Of a stretch of 64,000 nucleotides of DNA, positions 1 to 8,854 are shown piece by piece (position 1 is the stretch's first letter; each line of letters opens with the position of its first letter). Origin of the DNA: Hydrogenoanaerobacterium saccharovorans (GTDB lineage Bacteria; Bacillota; Clostridia; Oscillospirales; Ruminococcaceae); assembly GCF_003814745.1 (NCBI RefSeq), contig NZ_RKRD01000001.1:1798001-1862000 (forward strand), given 5' to 3'. A program made the translations under genes and the position numbers. Under the pieces are notes generated by a model. The model saw only the letters and a program-made list of their open reading frames with translations. It did no database searches and had not been told where the DNA came from.

Positions 1-528
1 GTGTTGATTGATGGACAAATACTCACCAAGCGCATCGACGCCGTGCTGCCTGAAAAGGATGGCAAGTTTATTCCAAATGCAGAGTACAACAAGATTGCGG
101 TAATCGAGCGCCACAAAGCAAGCGGGCGCATCGGTATCGGCGCAATAAAAGGCTTTGGTATCAAAGGCGGAGCGATTGCTTCCAGTGTATCGCACGACTG
201 CCATAACATCATTGTTGCAGGTGATAACGACACTGATATATTGCTGGCTGTTCGCGAACTGGTACGTACTCAGGGCGGCTATGCGATTGCAGGCGGAGGT
301 AAAGTAGTTGCCTCACTTCCATTGCCTGTCATGGGTTTAATGAGCGATACGGGATTTGAACAGGTAAACAGCACACTGCATAGCATGGTAGAGTTGGCGC
401 ATAACATGGGCGTCAACCCGAATATCGACCCATTTATTACACTCTCCTTTACCGCACTTCCAGTCATCCCCGAATTGAGGTTAACTACACGCGGAATTTA
501 TGATGTGCAAAAAGAACAGTTTGTGTGA
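1..528 (+). CDS. ade: Adenine deaminase, C-terminal fragment (5' end outside window)
   Basis: The frame is open from the first base and ends at a TGA at 526-528, leaving about 175 residues of a protein that is normally near 570-600 residues; the GTG at position 1 is probably an internal valine. The segment matches the C-terminal domain of prokaryotic adenine deaminases: an IKGFGIKGGAIASSVSHD block followed by HNIIVAGDND, then GGGKVVASLPLPVMGLMSD. The family hydrolyses adenine to hypoxanthine and ammonia in the cytoplasm with a metal-dependent amidohydrolase core, which would lie upstream. Its place beside genes for xanthine dehydrogenase maturation fits a purine catabolic role. A strong hairpin terminator follows. 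Confidence 0.88.
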   Translation: MLIDGQILTKRIDAVLPEKDGKFIPNAEYNKIAVIERHKASGRIGIGAIKGFGIKGGAIASSVSHDCHNIIVAGDNDTDILLAVRELVRTQGGYAIAGGGKVVASLPLPVMGLMSDTGFEQVNSTLHSMVELAHNMGVNPNIDPFITLSFTALPVIPELRLTTRGIYDVQKEQFV

Positions 529-591
529 TATGATACAGCTGTTAACGTTTAAAATGTGGGCACACTGCTAGGACTTATAAAAGAATGTTTT

Positions 592-627
592 AAGGGCATC
601 CTCGTTTTGCTAAACGAGGATGCCCTT
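592..627. terminator. Bidirectional rho-independent terminator
   Basis: A perfect 16-bp inverted repeat (592-607 with 612-627, loop TGCT) lies between the adenine deaminase end and the convergent lipoprotein gene. T-rich flanks on both sides suggest it ends transcription from both directions. Confidence 0.85.
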
Positions 628-668
628 ATTCGCATACTTCTTATTACAAACAAAGCAAAGTCACATTA

Positions 669-1253
669 CTAAATGCCTATTTTCTCAACGGTGGCACTGT
701 CAGGCGCTGTCATGTAAGCAAAGATAAAACGGTAGTCGCTAATAGTTATATTGCACTCTTGGTTTTCGCCGTGCTGCAAACTGGGTGCATTTGCAACATT
801 TTCCGGAATAGTAAGCATAAACATAAACTCATCTTTCTGTTCCATCTCATCAGAAATGTAATGCGGCATTTTTGCTCTATCTTCTTCGGATACAGTAAAG
901 TCATACCCTACATCCATAAGTCCACTACGGGTAATGGTACCTTTTAGGGTAACTTTGCCTTTAAACAGTGCTTCTAGCATTTGGATTTTATTTGCCCCAT
1001 CATATTCAATCTCTAAATCGCTTAAAGTCCAGTCACCAAGGGTGTCGCCAACTTTCATAGTTTTCTTATCGGTCGTCATTAATCCCAGCTGGAAAAGGGC
1101 TGTTTCTTCGTCTTTTGGCTCTGACGAAGCAGAAATTAATGTTTCTTCTGATGAATAAGAGCTCGCCGATTGGCTGCCTGAATTTTTATCTTTGCATGCT
1201 ACCACAGACAGTGCAATAACAATCGCGATTACCAGTAACAGTATTCTTTTCAA
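669..1253 (-). CDS. Putative lipoprotein of unknown function
   Basis: A 194-residue protein with a classic lipoprotein signal peptide: basic start (MKR), hydrophobic stretch, then a lipobox LSVVAC with the lipidated Cys at residue 20. A Ser/Thr/Glu-rich linker (about 21-50) precedes a compact domain with no motif I recognise. It is probably anchored on the outer face of the membrane. The gene stands alone, convergent with adenine deaminase and about 160 bp from the end of the xdhC operon. I cannot assign a function. Confidence 0.8.
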   Translation of the reverse strand: MKRILLLVIAIVIALSVVACKDKNSGSQSASSYSSEETLISASSEPKDEETALFQLGLMTTDKKTMKVGDTLGDWTLSDLEIEYDGANKIQMLEALFKGKVTLKGTITRSGLMDVGYDFTVSEEDRAKMPHYISDEMEQKDEFMFMLTIPENVANAPSLQHGENQECNITISDYRFIFAYMTAPDSATVEKIGI

Positions 1254-1410
1254 AAAAATTCTCCTAATATAATATACTATTTATTTACCATACAAATGGG
1301 ATGATTGCAAGCATAATATAACATATTCCATTATTATCCTTCATATCAAATAGCAAAGAGTAAAGTGGAAGCTATAAAGCAGTACAACGATTTTTATGTT
1401 TGATATGTTA

Positions 1411-2442
1411 TCAAACTATCGGCTCCATAAATACGGTAAGCGTGCCGCCGCACACCATGCCCGCCTGTTTGGCATCGGTATTGGTCATGTTGCAGGTAGA
1501 AATTTGAGGTTTACCGGATTTGATGACGTCTGCCGTCATAGCACATATCTGCCCCTCGCCTGCCCCTCCGCCAATGCTGCCACTGAGGATTTTCCCCTGC
1601 GCATCAAGAAGCATTTTAGCGCCTGTGCTGCGAGGTGCCGAACCGTTTTTGGTAATAATGGTTGCCATCATCTCCGCCTGATTTATGTTATCAAGGCACT
1701 CAAGCATGCTGTCCTCCATACAGCCTTCGGCAAAACCCGAACGGCGAACTTGCACCAATTCTGCCGCAATGCAAACTGCAATTTCGGCAGGGGTTTGTGC
1801 ACCTATTTTAAGCCCGATGGGTGCATACACCTGAGCAAGCTGTTCTTCGCTATAGCCATCTTCTTTCATTTGCTGCATAACCACTGCAACCTTGCGTTTG
1901 CTGCCTATCATACCCACATAAGCATACGGACGGTGCAATATCTCCTCAAGGCACTGGCGGTCGGCTGAATGCCCGCGCGTAACGATAACATAATAGGTGT
2001 TGGGGTTGCTTTCCAACTGTTCAAAGGCACTTTTAAAGTCGGCACAAATTACGTTGTGAACCGTTGAAAAACGTTGGATGTTGGCAAACTCCTCGCGGTC
2101 ATCGATGACGGTGACTTCAAAATCGAGCATTACGCCGATTTGCGCAAGAGGCAGCGAAATATGCCCGCCTCCGCAAATAACCAGCCGCGGGCGGCGCACT
2201 AAATTTTCGGCAAGAACCTGGATACCATTTATTTCAGCGGTACATGGTGCATTTTCGAAGCGGCTGTCTGACGTTGCACTATGCCAAAATGGGAGCAGTA
2301 AATCATTTTGTGCAAGCAGAGTTTCGCTTGTACGCAGTGCTTTCTGCCCTGCATTTTCACCTGAAATGATGGTATAAAGCTGTACACTGCCTTTATCGCG
2401 AATATAACGTGCAACTTCTTTGTAAAACTGATAATTATTCAT
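1411..2442 (-). CDS. xdhC: XdhC-family molybdenum hydroxylase maturation protein
   Basis: A 343-residue XdhC/CoxI family protein. Members bind the molybdenum cofactor, aid its sulfuration (here possibly selenation) and deliver it to xanthine dehydrogenase-type enzymes. A Rossmann-like XdhC domain begins near residue 85 (RPRLVICGGGHISLPLAQIG, then VTVIDDREEFAN). A CoxI-like domain follows at about 255-343, with NGSAPRSTGAKMLL, SGSIGGGAGEG and a terminal MVCGGTLTVFMEPI; the conserved CGG Cys is the likely cofactor-contacting residue. It is the last gene of the yqeC-yqeB-xdhC operon and overlaps yqeB by 8 bp, indicating translational coupling. That pairing suggests it serves the selenium-dependent hydroxylases farther along. 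Confidence 0.88.
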   Translation of the reverse strand: MNNYQFYKEVARYIRDKGSVQLYTIISGENAGQKALRTSETLLAQNDLLLPFWHSATSDSRFENAPCTAEINGIQVLAENLVRRPRLVICGGGHISLPLAQIGVMLDFEVTVIDDREEFANIQRFSTVHNVICADFKSAFEQLESNPNTYYVIVTRGHSADRQCLEEILHRPYAYVGMIGSKRKVAVVMQQMKEDGYSEEQLAQVYAPIGLKIGAQTPAEIAVCIAAELVQVRRSGFAEGCMEDSMLECLDNINQAEMMATIITKNGSAPRSTGAKMLLDAQGKILSGSIGGGAGEGQICAMTADVIKSGKPQISTCNMTNTDAKQAGMVCGGTLTVFMEPIV

Positions 2443-3235
2443 ATTTATTCACCTCATTTGTAATGTGAAGAACCGCTTCAAGCACACCGCCGGCAATCGC
2501 GCGTGCCTTATCTGAAACTGTAAAACAATATTCGTATATTCCGCGCGGGTCAACATCCCCGCTTTTCATCCCCTCAAAAACAGGGGTATTGGGGGGCAGC
2601 ATCCCCCGCACGATTCCATCAATATTGGTATAAACGGGCTTTGAACCCACAGTTGCTACAACATCGCCGGCCTTAACCATATCGCCTATATCCGCAACAG
2701 GTGTAAAAATACCGTCACAGCAAGCACGTAAGATACGTTCGCTCGTAAAGCCTGCAATATTGCCCGGTATGCCGGTGTTAGCGGCTGCACTGCCTTTATA
2801 AAGCACACGCCCAAGGTTGTGCCCGCGTTTGGTTTCGATAACAGCGTGACAATCGACGCCTGCTGTAAAACCGGGCCCAAGTGCCACAACAGCAGGGGCA
2901 TCGGTGATGGATGTGTTGATGTTCTTTTTTGCAATGATGGCATCTATTACCGCTTGAGGGTGCAGCTCTTTGATAATTTCAGCTTCGGGGTCAACAACAA
3001 TTGCAACCTCATTTTGCCTGAGAGTTTCCCATACCTCACCTAAATTCGTACACAAACTCGCGGTAATACCTTCCACCACGGCTTTTTGCTCGTACACCGC
3101 ACGAGAGAATGCAACCGTGCGTCTGACTGTAGTGGGTTTTGCAGTTTCAGTCATCACTACATCAAACCCGCACATTTTAAGCCTGCATGCCACACCGGTT
3201 GCCAAATCGCCCGCGCCTTTTATTAAAATCAGCAT
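2435..3235 (-). CDS. yqeB: Selenium-dependent molybdenum hydroxylase accessory protein YqeB
   Basis: A 266-residue protein of the YqeB family, known as a genomic marker of selenium-dependent molybdenum hydroxylases. It opens with a dinucleotide-binding-like MLILIKGAGDLATGVACRL, followed by MTETAKPTTVRRTVAFS. The exact reaction is not established; a role in forming or inserting the labile selenium ligand on the Mo cofactor is inferred from co-occurrence. It overlaps yqeC upstream by 7 bp and xdhC downstream by 8 bp, so the three genes form a tightly coupled operon. Length is normal for the family. Confidence 0.88.
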   Translation of the reverse strand: MLILIKGAGDLATGVACRLKMCGFDVVMTETAKPTTVRRTVAFSRAVYEQKAVVEGITASLCTNLGEVWETLRQNEVAIVVDPEAEIIKELHPQAVIDAIIAKKNINTSITDAPAVVALGPGFTAGVDCHAVIETKRGHNLGRVLYKGSAAANTGIPGNIAGFTSERILRACCDGIFTPVADIGDMVKAGDVVATVGSKPVYTNIDGIVRGMLPPNTPVFEGMKSGDVDPRGIYEYCFTVSDKARAIAGGVLEAVLHITNEVNKYE

Positions 3236-4239
3236 TTTACAGTACCTCTTTTCTGAGAATAGTATTCGTATTGTTTTGATAAGAACGAGGTAACCGCCAC
3301 CCGATGAACCCCTTCTTGCATCAGCAGACCTGCAATGATTCCCGCCTGCCCTCGCAAAAACTCGTTATCCGCTTGATTGAGCACTACCGTTAGCATAGCG
3401 CCGTAGTTGCCGTAAGAGTGATAAAGCAGCTTCGCCATATCTTGTGCTGTTATTTGGTGGGTATCTTTTACATTCAGCAGCTGCTGTGCGATGGGGGCAC
3501 GGTGGCAAATTAACCCGATTGGCTTGCCCAGACATGAAAGCCCCCCCACTGCAATGATTTGGTCGGTACCCGAATAGATAACCGGTTCACGGTTATTAGG
3601 GACCTTAATAGGAAGGCAACGGGAACCATCTGCCTCAATCAGCAGAAAGTCTACCGACTTGTGTAAATAGCGAATCAGCTCTTCTGCAGGTGCCGACAAT
3701 TTACCGTTTTCTTCAAGAGCGCCAACCGTTACAAAGCGGTGCTCTTTTAAAGCGATATCTATCTTTTCTAAATCACCGTCTGTTATTAAATAGGCACATT
3801 GCTGTGGATCAGGCCTAAAAATATGGGTGGTAGTGGTAACAGCAACACGTTTGCCCTGTTTTGCAAGCTCATTTGCAAGTGCGAACAAAAAAGTGGTTTT
3901 ACCACCAGAGCCTACCAAAGAAATAACACGTTTACTGTTTAAGTCAATTCCAAACAGCTCACATAATTTTGGCGTTCTGCTGCTGGTTTGTGCCAACGCG
4001 GCATAAGCTTCATCGCGCAGGCGCAGTATTTCAGTGGCATAGGTGAGCAGTTTTGTACCCTCTTGAGAAGGATAAACTGCCTTGGTTGTGCGCACAATCA
4101 AACGCATACCTAGTTCTTTTTCTAAACTGCTGATGTGGGCGCTGATGGTAGGCTGGGTAAGAAAAAGCTGCTCGCCTGCTTTAGAAAAACTGCCCAGTTT
4201 GGCTACCCATACAAGCGCCTCTAGTTGCTTAAAATCCAT
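3229..4239 (-). CDS. yqeC: LysR-type HTH fused to selenium hydroxylase accessory protein YqeC
   Basis: A 336-residue two-part protein. Residues 1 to about 75 are a LysR-type winged helix-turn-helix (MDFKQLEALVWVAKLGSFSK, FLTQPTISAHISSLEKELG, LIVRTTKAVYPSQEG). Residues about 95-336 are YqeC, with a P-loop GSGGKTT at 110-116, TTTTHIF, an LLIEADGSRCLPIK block and a VLNQAD segment, a GTPase-like layout. YqeC marks selenium-dependent molybdenum hydroxylase loci. The start at 4239 is chosen because the LysR domain begins there; the frame extends upstream to 4473 but that part is antisense to selD. There is no LysR effector domain, so YqeC occupies its place. Gene order is yqeC-yqeB-xdhC, divergent from selD. 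Confidence 0.85.
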   Translation of the reverse strand: MDFKQLEALVWVAKLGSFSKAGEQLFLTQPTISAHISSLEKELGMRLIVRTTKAVYPSQEGTKLLTYATEILRLRDEAYAALAQTSSRTPKLCELFGIDLNSKRVISLVGSGGKTTFLFALANELAKQGKRVAVTTTTHIFRPDPQQCAYLITDGDLEKIDIALKEHRFVTVGALEENGKLSAPAEELIRYLHKSVDFLLIEADGSRCLPIKVPNNREPVIYSGTDQIIAVGGLSCLGKPIGLICHRAPIAQQLLNVKDTHQITAQDMAKLLYHSYGNYGAMLTVVLNQADNEFLRGQAGIIAGLLMQEGVHRVAVTSFLSKQYEYYSQKRGTVKC

Positions 4240-4330
4240 AATAAACGTCCTTTCGTGTAAACGTGTTCTTGTTTTTCGTGTAAGAATGGGGTAAGATAGA
4301 ATACAAATAATCTTGATGGGAGGGTAAAAT

Positions 4331-5374
4331 ATGTCTGAGATGAAGGATATGCGTTTAACACAAATGACCAAAAGCGCCGGTTGAGCATCCAAGATTGGAC
4401 CAGGTGTCCTTGCACAAGTTTTGTGCAACTTACCAAAATTCTCCGACCAAAACTTAATTGTAGGGTTCGACACCAGCGACGATGCTTGTGTTTATAAAAT
4501 AAGTGATGAACTCGTTCTGATTCAAACGGTGGATTTCTTTCCGCCCATTGTAGACGACCCATACATGTATGGGCAGATTGCCGCCACCAATGCGCTAAGC
4601 GATATTTACGCTATGGGTGCATCGCCAACGCTTGCAATGAATCTGCTTTGCTACCCGTCTTGCCTGCCGCAGGAAACGGTACAGGCAATTTTAGCGGGCG
4701 GCTACGACAAAGTGCGTGAAGCGGGTGCTATTATTGCTGGCGGGCATACCATTGAAGACAGCGAACCCAAATACGGCTTGTGCGTCAGCGGGTTTGCACA
4801 CCCCGATAAGATACTCAAAAACAGCGGCGCGCAAACAGGTGACTTGCTGATATTAACCAAACCGCTTGGCATTGGCATTCTTACAACTGCTGCAAAAGCA
4901 GATATGGCAGATGCCGTTGCTTATAGGCTTGCGGTTGAAAACATGTCTACACTGAACAAAGCCGCCTGTGAGGTTGTTTCGCGTTACCATGCGCATGCCT
5001 GCACCGATGTAACAGGGTTTGGCTTGCTTGGGCATGCTTTTGAGATGGCGGATGGTTCTCGGCGCAGTATCAAACTGTTTTCTGGCGAAATACCCGTACT
5101 GCCCACTGCTGTAGAGCTAGCAGAAATGGGGATTATACCTGCAGGTGCATACACCAACATGAACTACCTGTACGAAAAGGTAAAGATAAACAACAGTGTG
5201 GCACGCAGTATGCGGGATATATTAGCGGACCCGCAAACCGCGGGAGGGTTGTTGGTTTCGGTCTCTGCAAAAGAGGCAACAGAAATGCTTGCCGAGTTGC
5301 AGCAGCGTACCCCTTGGGCACGCATCATCGGCGAGGTTGTGGATAAAACAGAACACAGCATCATTGTGGAATAA
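4331..5374 (+). CDS. selD: Selenophosphate synthase, selenocysteine-containing
   Basis: SelD makes selenophosphate from selenide and ATP, the Se donor for tRNA-Sec and for selenium modifications. The reading frame runs 4331-5374 (347 residues) if the in-frame UGA at 4382-4384 is read as selenocysteine (residue 18, in TKSAG-Sec-ASKIGPG). Sec or Cys is the usual active-site residue here, and Lys21 is the conserved catalytic lysine. Further family blocks are FDTSDDACVYKI, QTVDFFPP, GQIAATNALSDIYAMGASP, GGHTIEDSEPKYG, TDVTGFGLLGH and DPQTAGGLL. Without recoding, the frame would begin only at 4421 and lose the catalytic site. Hairpins just after the UGA act as the SECIS. The gene is divergent from yqeC and convergent with tRNA-Sec. 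Confidence 0.95.
4382..4428 (+). promoter_or_regulatory. Bacterial SECIS element of selD with a second adjacent hairpin
   Basis: The UGA at 4382-4384 is followed by a small stem-loop GGAC-CAGGT-GTCC (4397-4409), whose loop lies 17-21 nt after the UGA, the usual bacterial SECIS distance for SelB binding. Directly next to it is a second perfect 8-bp hairpin TTGCACAA-GTT-TTGTGCAA (4410-4428). Which one SelB contacts is inference; the first fits better by distance and by the GG in its loop. Confidence 0.7.
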
Positions 5375-5387
5375 TGTGTCGCAACTG

Positions 5388-5416
5388 GCCTGCAGAGCTT
5401 TCTGCAGGCTTTTTTG
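5388..5416 (+). terminator. selD terminator
   Basis: Stem GCCTGCAGA (5388-5396) with TCTGCAGGC (5401-5409) followed by a run of T residues, 14 bp after the selD stop codon. Confidence 0.88.
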
Positions 5417-5437
5417 TTTTTACAATAGACTTTGTAT

Positions 5438-5533
5438 TGGCGGGAGCATGTGGGAATCGAACCCACCCAGGCAGCAATCACTACCTGCAACGGTTTTGAA
5501 GACCGCAGGGCACACCAGCACCCATCTGCCCCC
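5438..5533 (-). tRNA. selC: tRNA-Sec (anticodon TCA)
   Basis: Read on the minus strand this is a long tRNA of about 93 nt plus an encoded CCA (5438-5440). The anticodon loop CTTCAAA carries TCA, which reads UGA. Diagnostic tRNA-Sec features are visible: a 6-bp D stem (GGGTGC with GTGCCC), a long variable arm (GCAG...CTGC), a T loop TTCGATT on a 5-bp stem, and an extended acceptor stem starting GGGGGCA paired to TGCTCCC with discriminator G. It lies 35 bp downstream of selB in the same orientation, so it is probably co-transcribed with selA and selB. The plus-strand selD gene ends 60 bp away, convergent. Confidence 0.95.
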
Positions 5534-5540
5534 ATATATA

Positions 5541-5564
5541 AGGGATGCCTTTGCAGGCTTCCCT
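5541..5564. other. Hairpin between selB and tRNA-Sec
   Basis: Inverted repeat AGGGA-t-GCCT with AGGC-t-TCCCT, 8 bp from the tRNA 5' end and 4 bp past the selB stop. On the plus strand it is followed by GTTTTTA, so it could stop plus-strand readthrough from selD. On the minus strand there is no T-run, so there it may mark a processing site separating tRNA-Sec from the selB message. Confidence 0.55.
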
Positions 5565-5568
5565 GTTT

Positions 5569-7455
5569 TTATTTCAACGTGCGTACATCCCCTGTTTTAT
5601 TTGTGATGCCAACAGCATCAAAGTACTCGAGCAACTGCTGTGCAGGCTTACGAGAAATACCCAGTAAATCACGGTATTGTGCGAGGGTAATGTTGCTGTT
5701 TTTCAATAGATACTGTTTCAGTTTTTGTACCGCCGAATTGTAATATTCTGCACCAATACAGCATCCCGATGGTAATTTGATAAGTGCACCGCTATGCATC
5801 AACAAAAGGGCAACACGAAGCAGAGTTCGGTCATCAGATGCTATTGATTCGGGCGGTGCAGGTACAAAGCCTTGTTTATTGTAAAAAAACATCACCTTTT
5901 CTTTTAACGTAACATAAAGCGAGGTGCGCTCACAGCAAAAAGTTGGCAGGGCAACCATATGGGATAGAACGGAAATAACCCCACGTTTATTCAGTAAATG
6001 TAATATTTCATCCGCTGCAGGTGCAGGGTTCTGCCCAAACAGCGCAACTTTAAACTCCTGTTTTGGCATTCCTTCCTCTAGAGGGTTGCGATTATGATAA
6101 TCGGAAAGAAGTGTCTGTGCTTTTTGTGCTATCAGTTGTAAATACTCTAATAATACAAACAGTTGTGAATCGGTTTTTATTACGTCGCCTTTGTCAATTA
6201 ACGCTTGCAATTCTTCTTGAAGCCGCTCTTTTGGTATTTTAGGCATTTTAGAGTGTATTTGTTCTTGCATATACAAAACAGATGATGTTCTCATCAACTG
6301 TAAAATTTGCTCGCGGAGTGTGCCTGTATCTGCTATACGAATCGCATTTAGTACCGTAATATCACTGCGCTTATGGCGCACTGGGTTTGCATTCAGTACT
6401 GTCCCGCCGCCGATAGTACACAAAGGAGAGTAAAAACGAACCACAAATCGGTCCCCGTTTCTAACTGCTACAGGGCTTTCTAAGCGAAGTTGTGCGTAAG
6501 CGCTTTTGCCTGCTTGCAGTTCGTTTGTACCAAACAAAACTATACGACACAATACAGCCGAAGTGCCAATAAAAAGATGAACGCGCTGATTGTTGACAAT
6601 TGGTTTTTCTATATTCGGCAAACCAATAAGCTTTACATCCAAATAGTATGTTGCACTCAATGAGCCTGAATAGGCAAGTACATCTCCGCGCTTTAGCTTT
6701 TGTTTGTTTATTCCGGTGAGATTTACCGCCGCACGCTGCCCCGCCGCCACTTTTTCAACATTTTTACCATAGCTTTGCAGCCCGCGTATCTTTGCAGCCT
6801 CTCCGCTTGGGTAAATGCTGATGCTATCGCCAACCGTAACAGAACCTTCGGCTACAACACCGGTTACTACCGTACCAAAGCCGTCTACGGTAAACACACG
6901 GTCGATAGGGAGCCGAAAGGACTGCGCGTCATTTTGGTAAGGGATACTTGCAGAAATGGTTGCTATTGCCGTACACAAAGCGTCAATACCTACACCAGTC
7001 TTACAAGAAACCGCATATACCGGTGCATCTGCAAGAAAGCTGTTTGCAAAACGCTCTGCAATATCCTGCTTTGCAAGGGCAAGCCCCTCCGCATCGACAA
7101 GGTCTGTTTTAGTTATTACAACGATACCTCGTTTGATGCCGAGCAGAGATAATATTTCAAGGTGCTCTGCGGTTTGAGGCATAACGCCTTCGTCGGCAGC
7201 AACTACCATCAAGACAAGGTCGATACATCCTGCACCAGCAAGCATATTTTTGATAAAGCGTTCGTGCCCCGGTACGTCGATAATGCCTGCCTGCACCCCA
7301 TTGGGCAGCGCCATATGAGCAAAACCAAGGTCAATGGTAATTCCGCGGCGTTTTTCCTCTGCAAGGCGGTCGGTATCCATACCGGTAAGTGCACGAATCA
7401 GGCAGGTTTTACCGTGGTCGATGTGGCCTGCTGTTCCGATAATGATATGTTTCAT
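5569..7455 (-). CDS. selB: Selenocysteine-specific elongation factor SelB
   Basis: A 628-residue translational GTPase of normal SelB length. GTP-binding motifs: GHIDHGKT (10-17), DVPGH (60-64) and TKTD (115-118). EF-Tu-like domains follow (FTVDGFGTVVTGV, RLESPVAVRNGDRFVVRFYSP), and the C-terminal third is made of winged-helix repeats that bind the SECIS RNA. SelB carries Sec-tRNA to the ribosome at UGA codons preceding a SECIS. Its start overlaps the selA stop by 4 bp, so the genes are translationally coupled; tRNA-Sec follows. The only client I could identify in this window is selD itself. Confidence 0.96.
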   Translation of the reverse strand: MKHIIIGTAGHIDHGKTCLIRALTGMDTDRLAEEKRRGITIDLGFAHMALPNGVQAGIIDVPGHERFIKNMLAGAGCIDLVLMVVAADEGVMPQTAEHLEILSLLGIKRGIVVITKTDLVDAEGLALAKQDIAERFANSFLADAPVYAVSCKTGVGIDALCTAIATISASIPYQNDAQSFRLPIDRVFTVDGFGTVVTGVVAEGSVTVGDSISIYPSGEAAKIRGLQSYGKNVEKVAAGQRAAVNLTGINKQKLKRGDVLAYSGSLSATYYLDVKLIGLPNIEKPIVNNQRVHLFIGTSAVLCRIVLFGTNELQAGKSAYAQLRLESPVAVRNGDRFVVRFYSPLCTIGGGTVLNANPVRHKRSDITVLNAIRIADTGTLREQILQLMRTSSVLYMQEQIHSKMPKIPKERLQEELQALIDKGDVIKTDSQLFVLLEYLQLIAQKAQTLLSDYHNRNPLEEGMPKQEFKVALFGQNPAPAADEILHLLNKRGVISVLSHMVALPTFCCERTSLYVTLKEKVMFFYNKQGFVPAPPESIASDDRTLLRVALLLMHSGALIKLPSGCCIGAEYYNSAVQKLKQYLLKNSNITLAQYRDLLGISRKPAQQLLEYFDAVGITNKTGDVRTLK

Positions 7456-8837
7456 AGTGCGTTTGCTACCCCCTGTGCCACCAAATCGAACTCATGCTCA
7501 TCTATGGTGGAAACATCGAGCAACAAGCGGTTTTCGCTGATGCGTGCAATGATAGGTGTTTCAAAAGCACGCAATTTCTGTTCCAGCTGTGTAACGGTTA
7601 TTTTATAAGGTGCAATTGCAACCGCCGCAGTTGGAAATACCTGTGCAGGTAAACTACCGCCACCCGCCTGCCGCTGTTGCCGAACCACCTCTACTGTATA
7701 CCCAGGGCAGTTATCTAAAATCTTTTGGCATAGCAACTGTGCTTTTTCAGTTAGAGTGGCAATGTCTGCGAAAAGCATACGCAAAGCGGGGATTTCTTTG
7801 CATGCCTGTACAGGGTCACGATACAAATGCAGTGTTGCCTCAAGTGCTGCGAGCGATAATTTATCAAGCCTCAATGCTCGTGCTAGAGGGCTGCGTTTCA
7901 TTCGGTTGATACATTCCGCAGAGCCTACAATAATACCAGCCTGTGGACCACCAAGCAGCTTATCACCGCTAAAGGTTACTATATCTGCACCGTCACGCAG
8001 AGCCTGCGGCACAGTTGGCTCAATCGAAATAGGGTATGCATGTTCATCAAGCAAAGCACCGCTTCCAAGGTCATATACAACGGGGATATTGCGTTGTTTG
8101 CCCAGCTTTGCAAGCTCAGTGAGCGGCACATCACCCGAAAATCCGATAATTTTATAGTTGCTGGTATGCACTTTTAAAAATACCGCTGTTTGGTCGGTTA
8201 TTGCATTTACGTAGTCGCGCAGATGGGTTTTGTTGGTTGCGCCCACTTCAACCAAGCGCCCGCCGCTCTGCTCCATAATATCGGGGACACGAAAGCTATC
8301 GCCGATTTCTACCAATTCTCCGCGTGAAACAATAATTTCCCTATTGTTCGCAAGGGTGGAAAGTGTTAGCAAAATAGCCGCCGCGTTGTTGTTTACCGCC
8401 ATTGCTGCTTGTGCCCCTGTAAGCTCGCAGAGCAGAGGTTCTATGTGCTCTCCTCGATTGCCTCGTGCGCCCTTTTCCGCATCGTATTCTAACGTGGAAT
8501 ACCCCGAAGCAGCGTCATACACTGCCTGCAACGCCGATTTACTCAGCGGAGCTCGCCCAAGGTTGGTGTGCAGAACAATACCCGTTGCATTGATGACACG
8601 CCGCAGGCTCATCGTGCTCAAGCAATTTGCCCTTGCCAACACCGCGTTACTAAGGCATTCTGTTGACGGCACTTCGTTGCACTCGCCTGCGATAAGCTTG
8701 GCTCGTAGGCTATCCAGTTCGGCGCGAACCGCCTGCAAAAGAACTGAATGATGATATTGCTGCTGTAAAAGCGCAGGCTGACGCAAAAGTTCGTCCACTT
8801 TTGGAATTTGGCGCAAAAGCGGGTTGGATGGCATCAA
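7452..8837 (-). CDS. selA: L-seryl-tRNA(Sec) selenium transferase
   Basis: A 461-residue PLP enzyme of usual SelA length that converts Ser-tRNA(Sec) to Sec-tRNA(Sec) using selenophosphate. Landmarks are RRVINATGIVLHTNLGRAPL (80-98), the GARGNRGEHIEPLLCELTGA block, and the PLP lysine K293 in FSGDKLLGGPQAG. It lies between the cysteine desulfurase gene upstream (17-bp gap) and selB downstream (4-bp overlap), forming a selenium operon that ends with tRNA-Sec. Confidence 0.96.
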   Translation of the reverse strand: MMPSNPLLRQIPKVDELLRQPALLQQQYHHSVLLQAVRAELDSLRAKLIAGECNEVPSTECLSNAVLARANCLSTMSLRRVINATGIVLHTNLGRAPLSKSALQAVYDAASGYSTLEYDAEKGARGNRGEHIEPLLCELTGAQAAMAVNNNAAAILLTLSTLANNREIIVSRGELVEIGDSFRVPDIMEQSGGRLVEVGATNKTHLRDYVNAITDQTAVFLKVHTSNYKIIGFSGDVPLTELAKLGKQRNIPVVYDLGSGALLDEHAYPISIEPTVPQALRDGADIVTFSGDKLLGGPQAGIIVGSAECINRMKRSPLARALRLDKLSLAALEATLHLYRDPVQACKEIPALRMLFADIATLTEKAQLLCQKILDNCPGYTVEVVRQQRQAGGGSLPAQVFPTAAVAIAPYKITVTQLEQKLRAFETPIIARISENRLLLDVSTIDEHEFDLVAQGVANAL

Positions 8838-8854
8838 GCAACGCTCCTTTCGTC

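Noticed and set aside
4240..4473. Upstream extension of the yqeC frame
   Set aside because: It is antisense to the selD active-site region and the LysR domain starts cleanly at 4239; the extra residues match nothing.
4421..5374. selD starting at 4421 without the UGA
   Set aside because: This would remove the catalytic Sec/Lys loop; the upstream in-frame sequence matches SelD perfectly when UGA is read as Sec.
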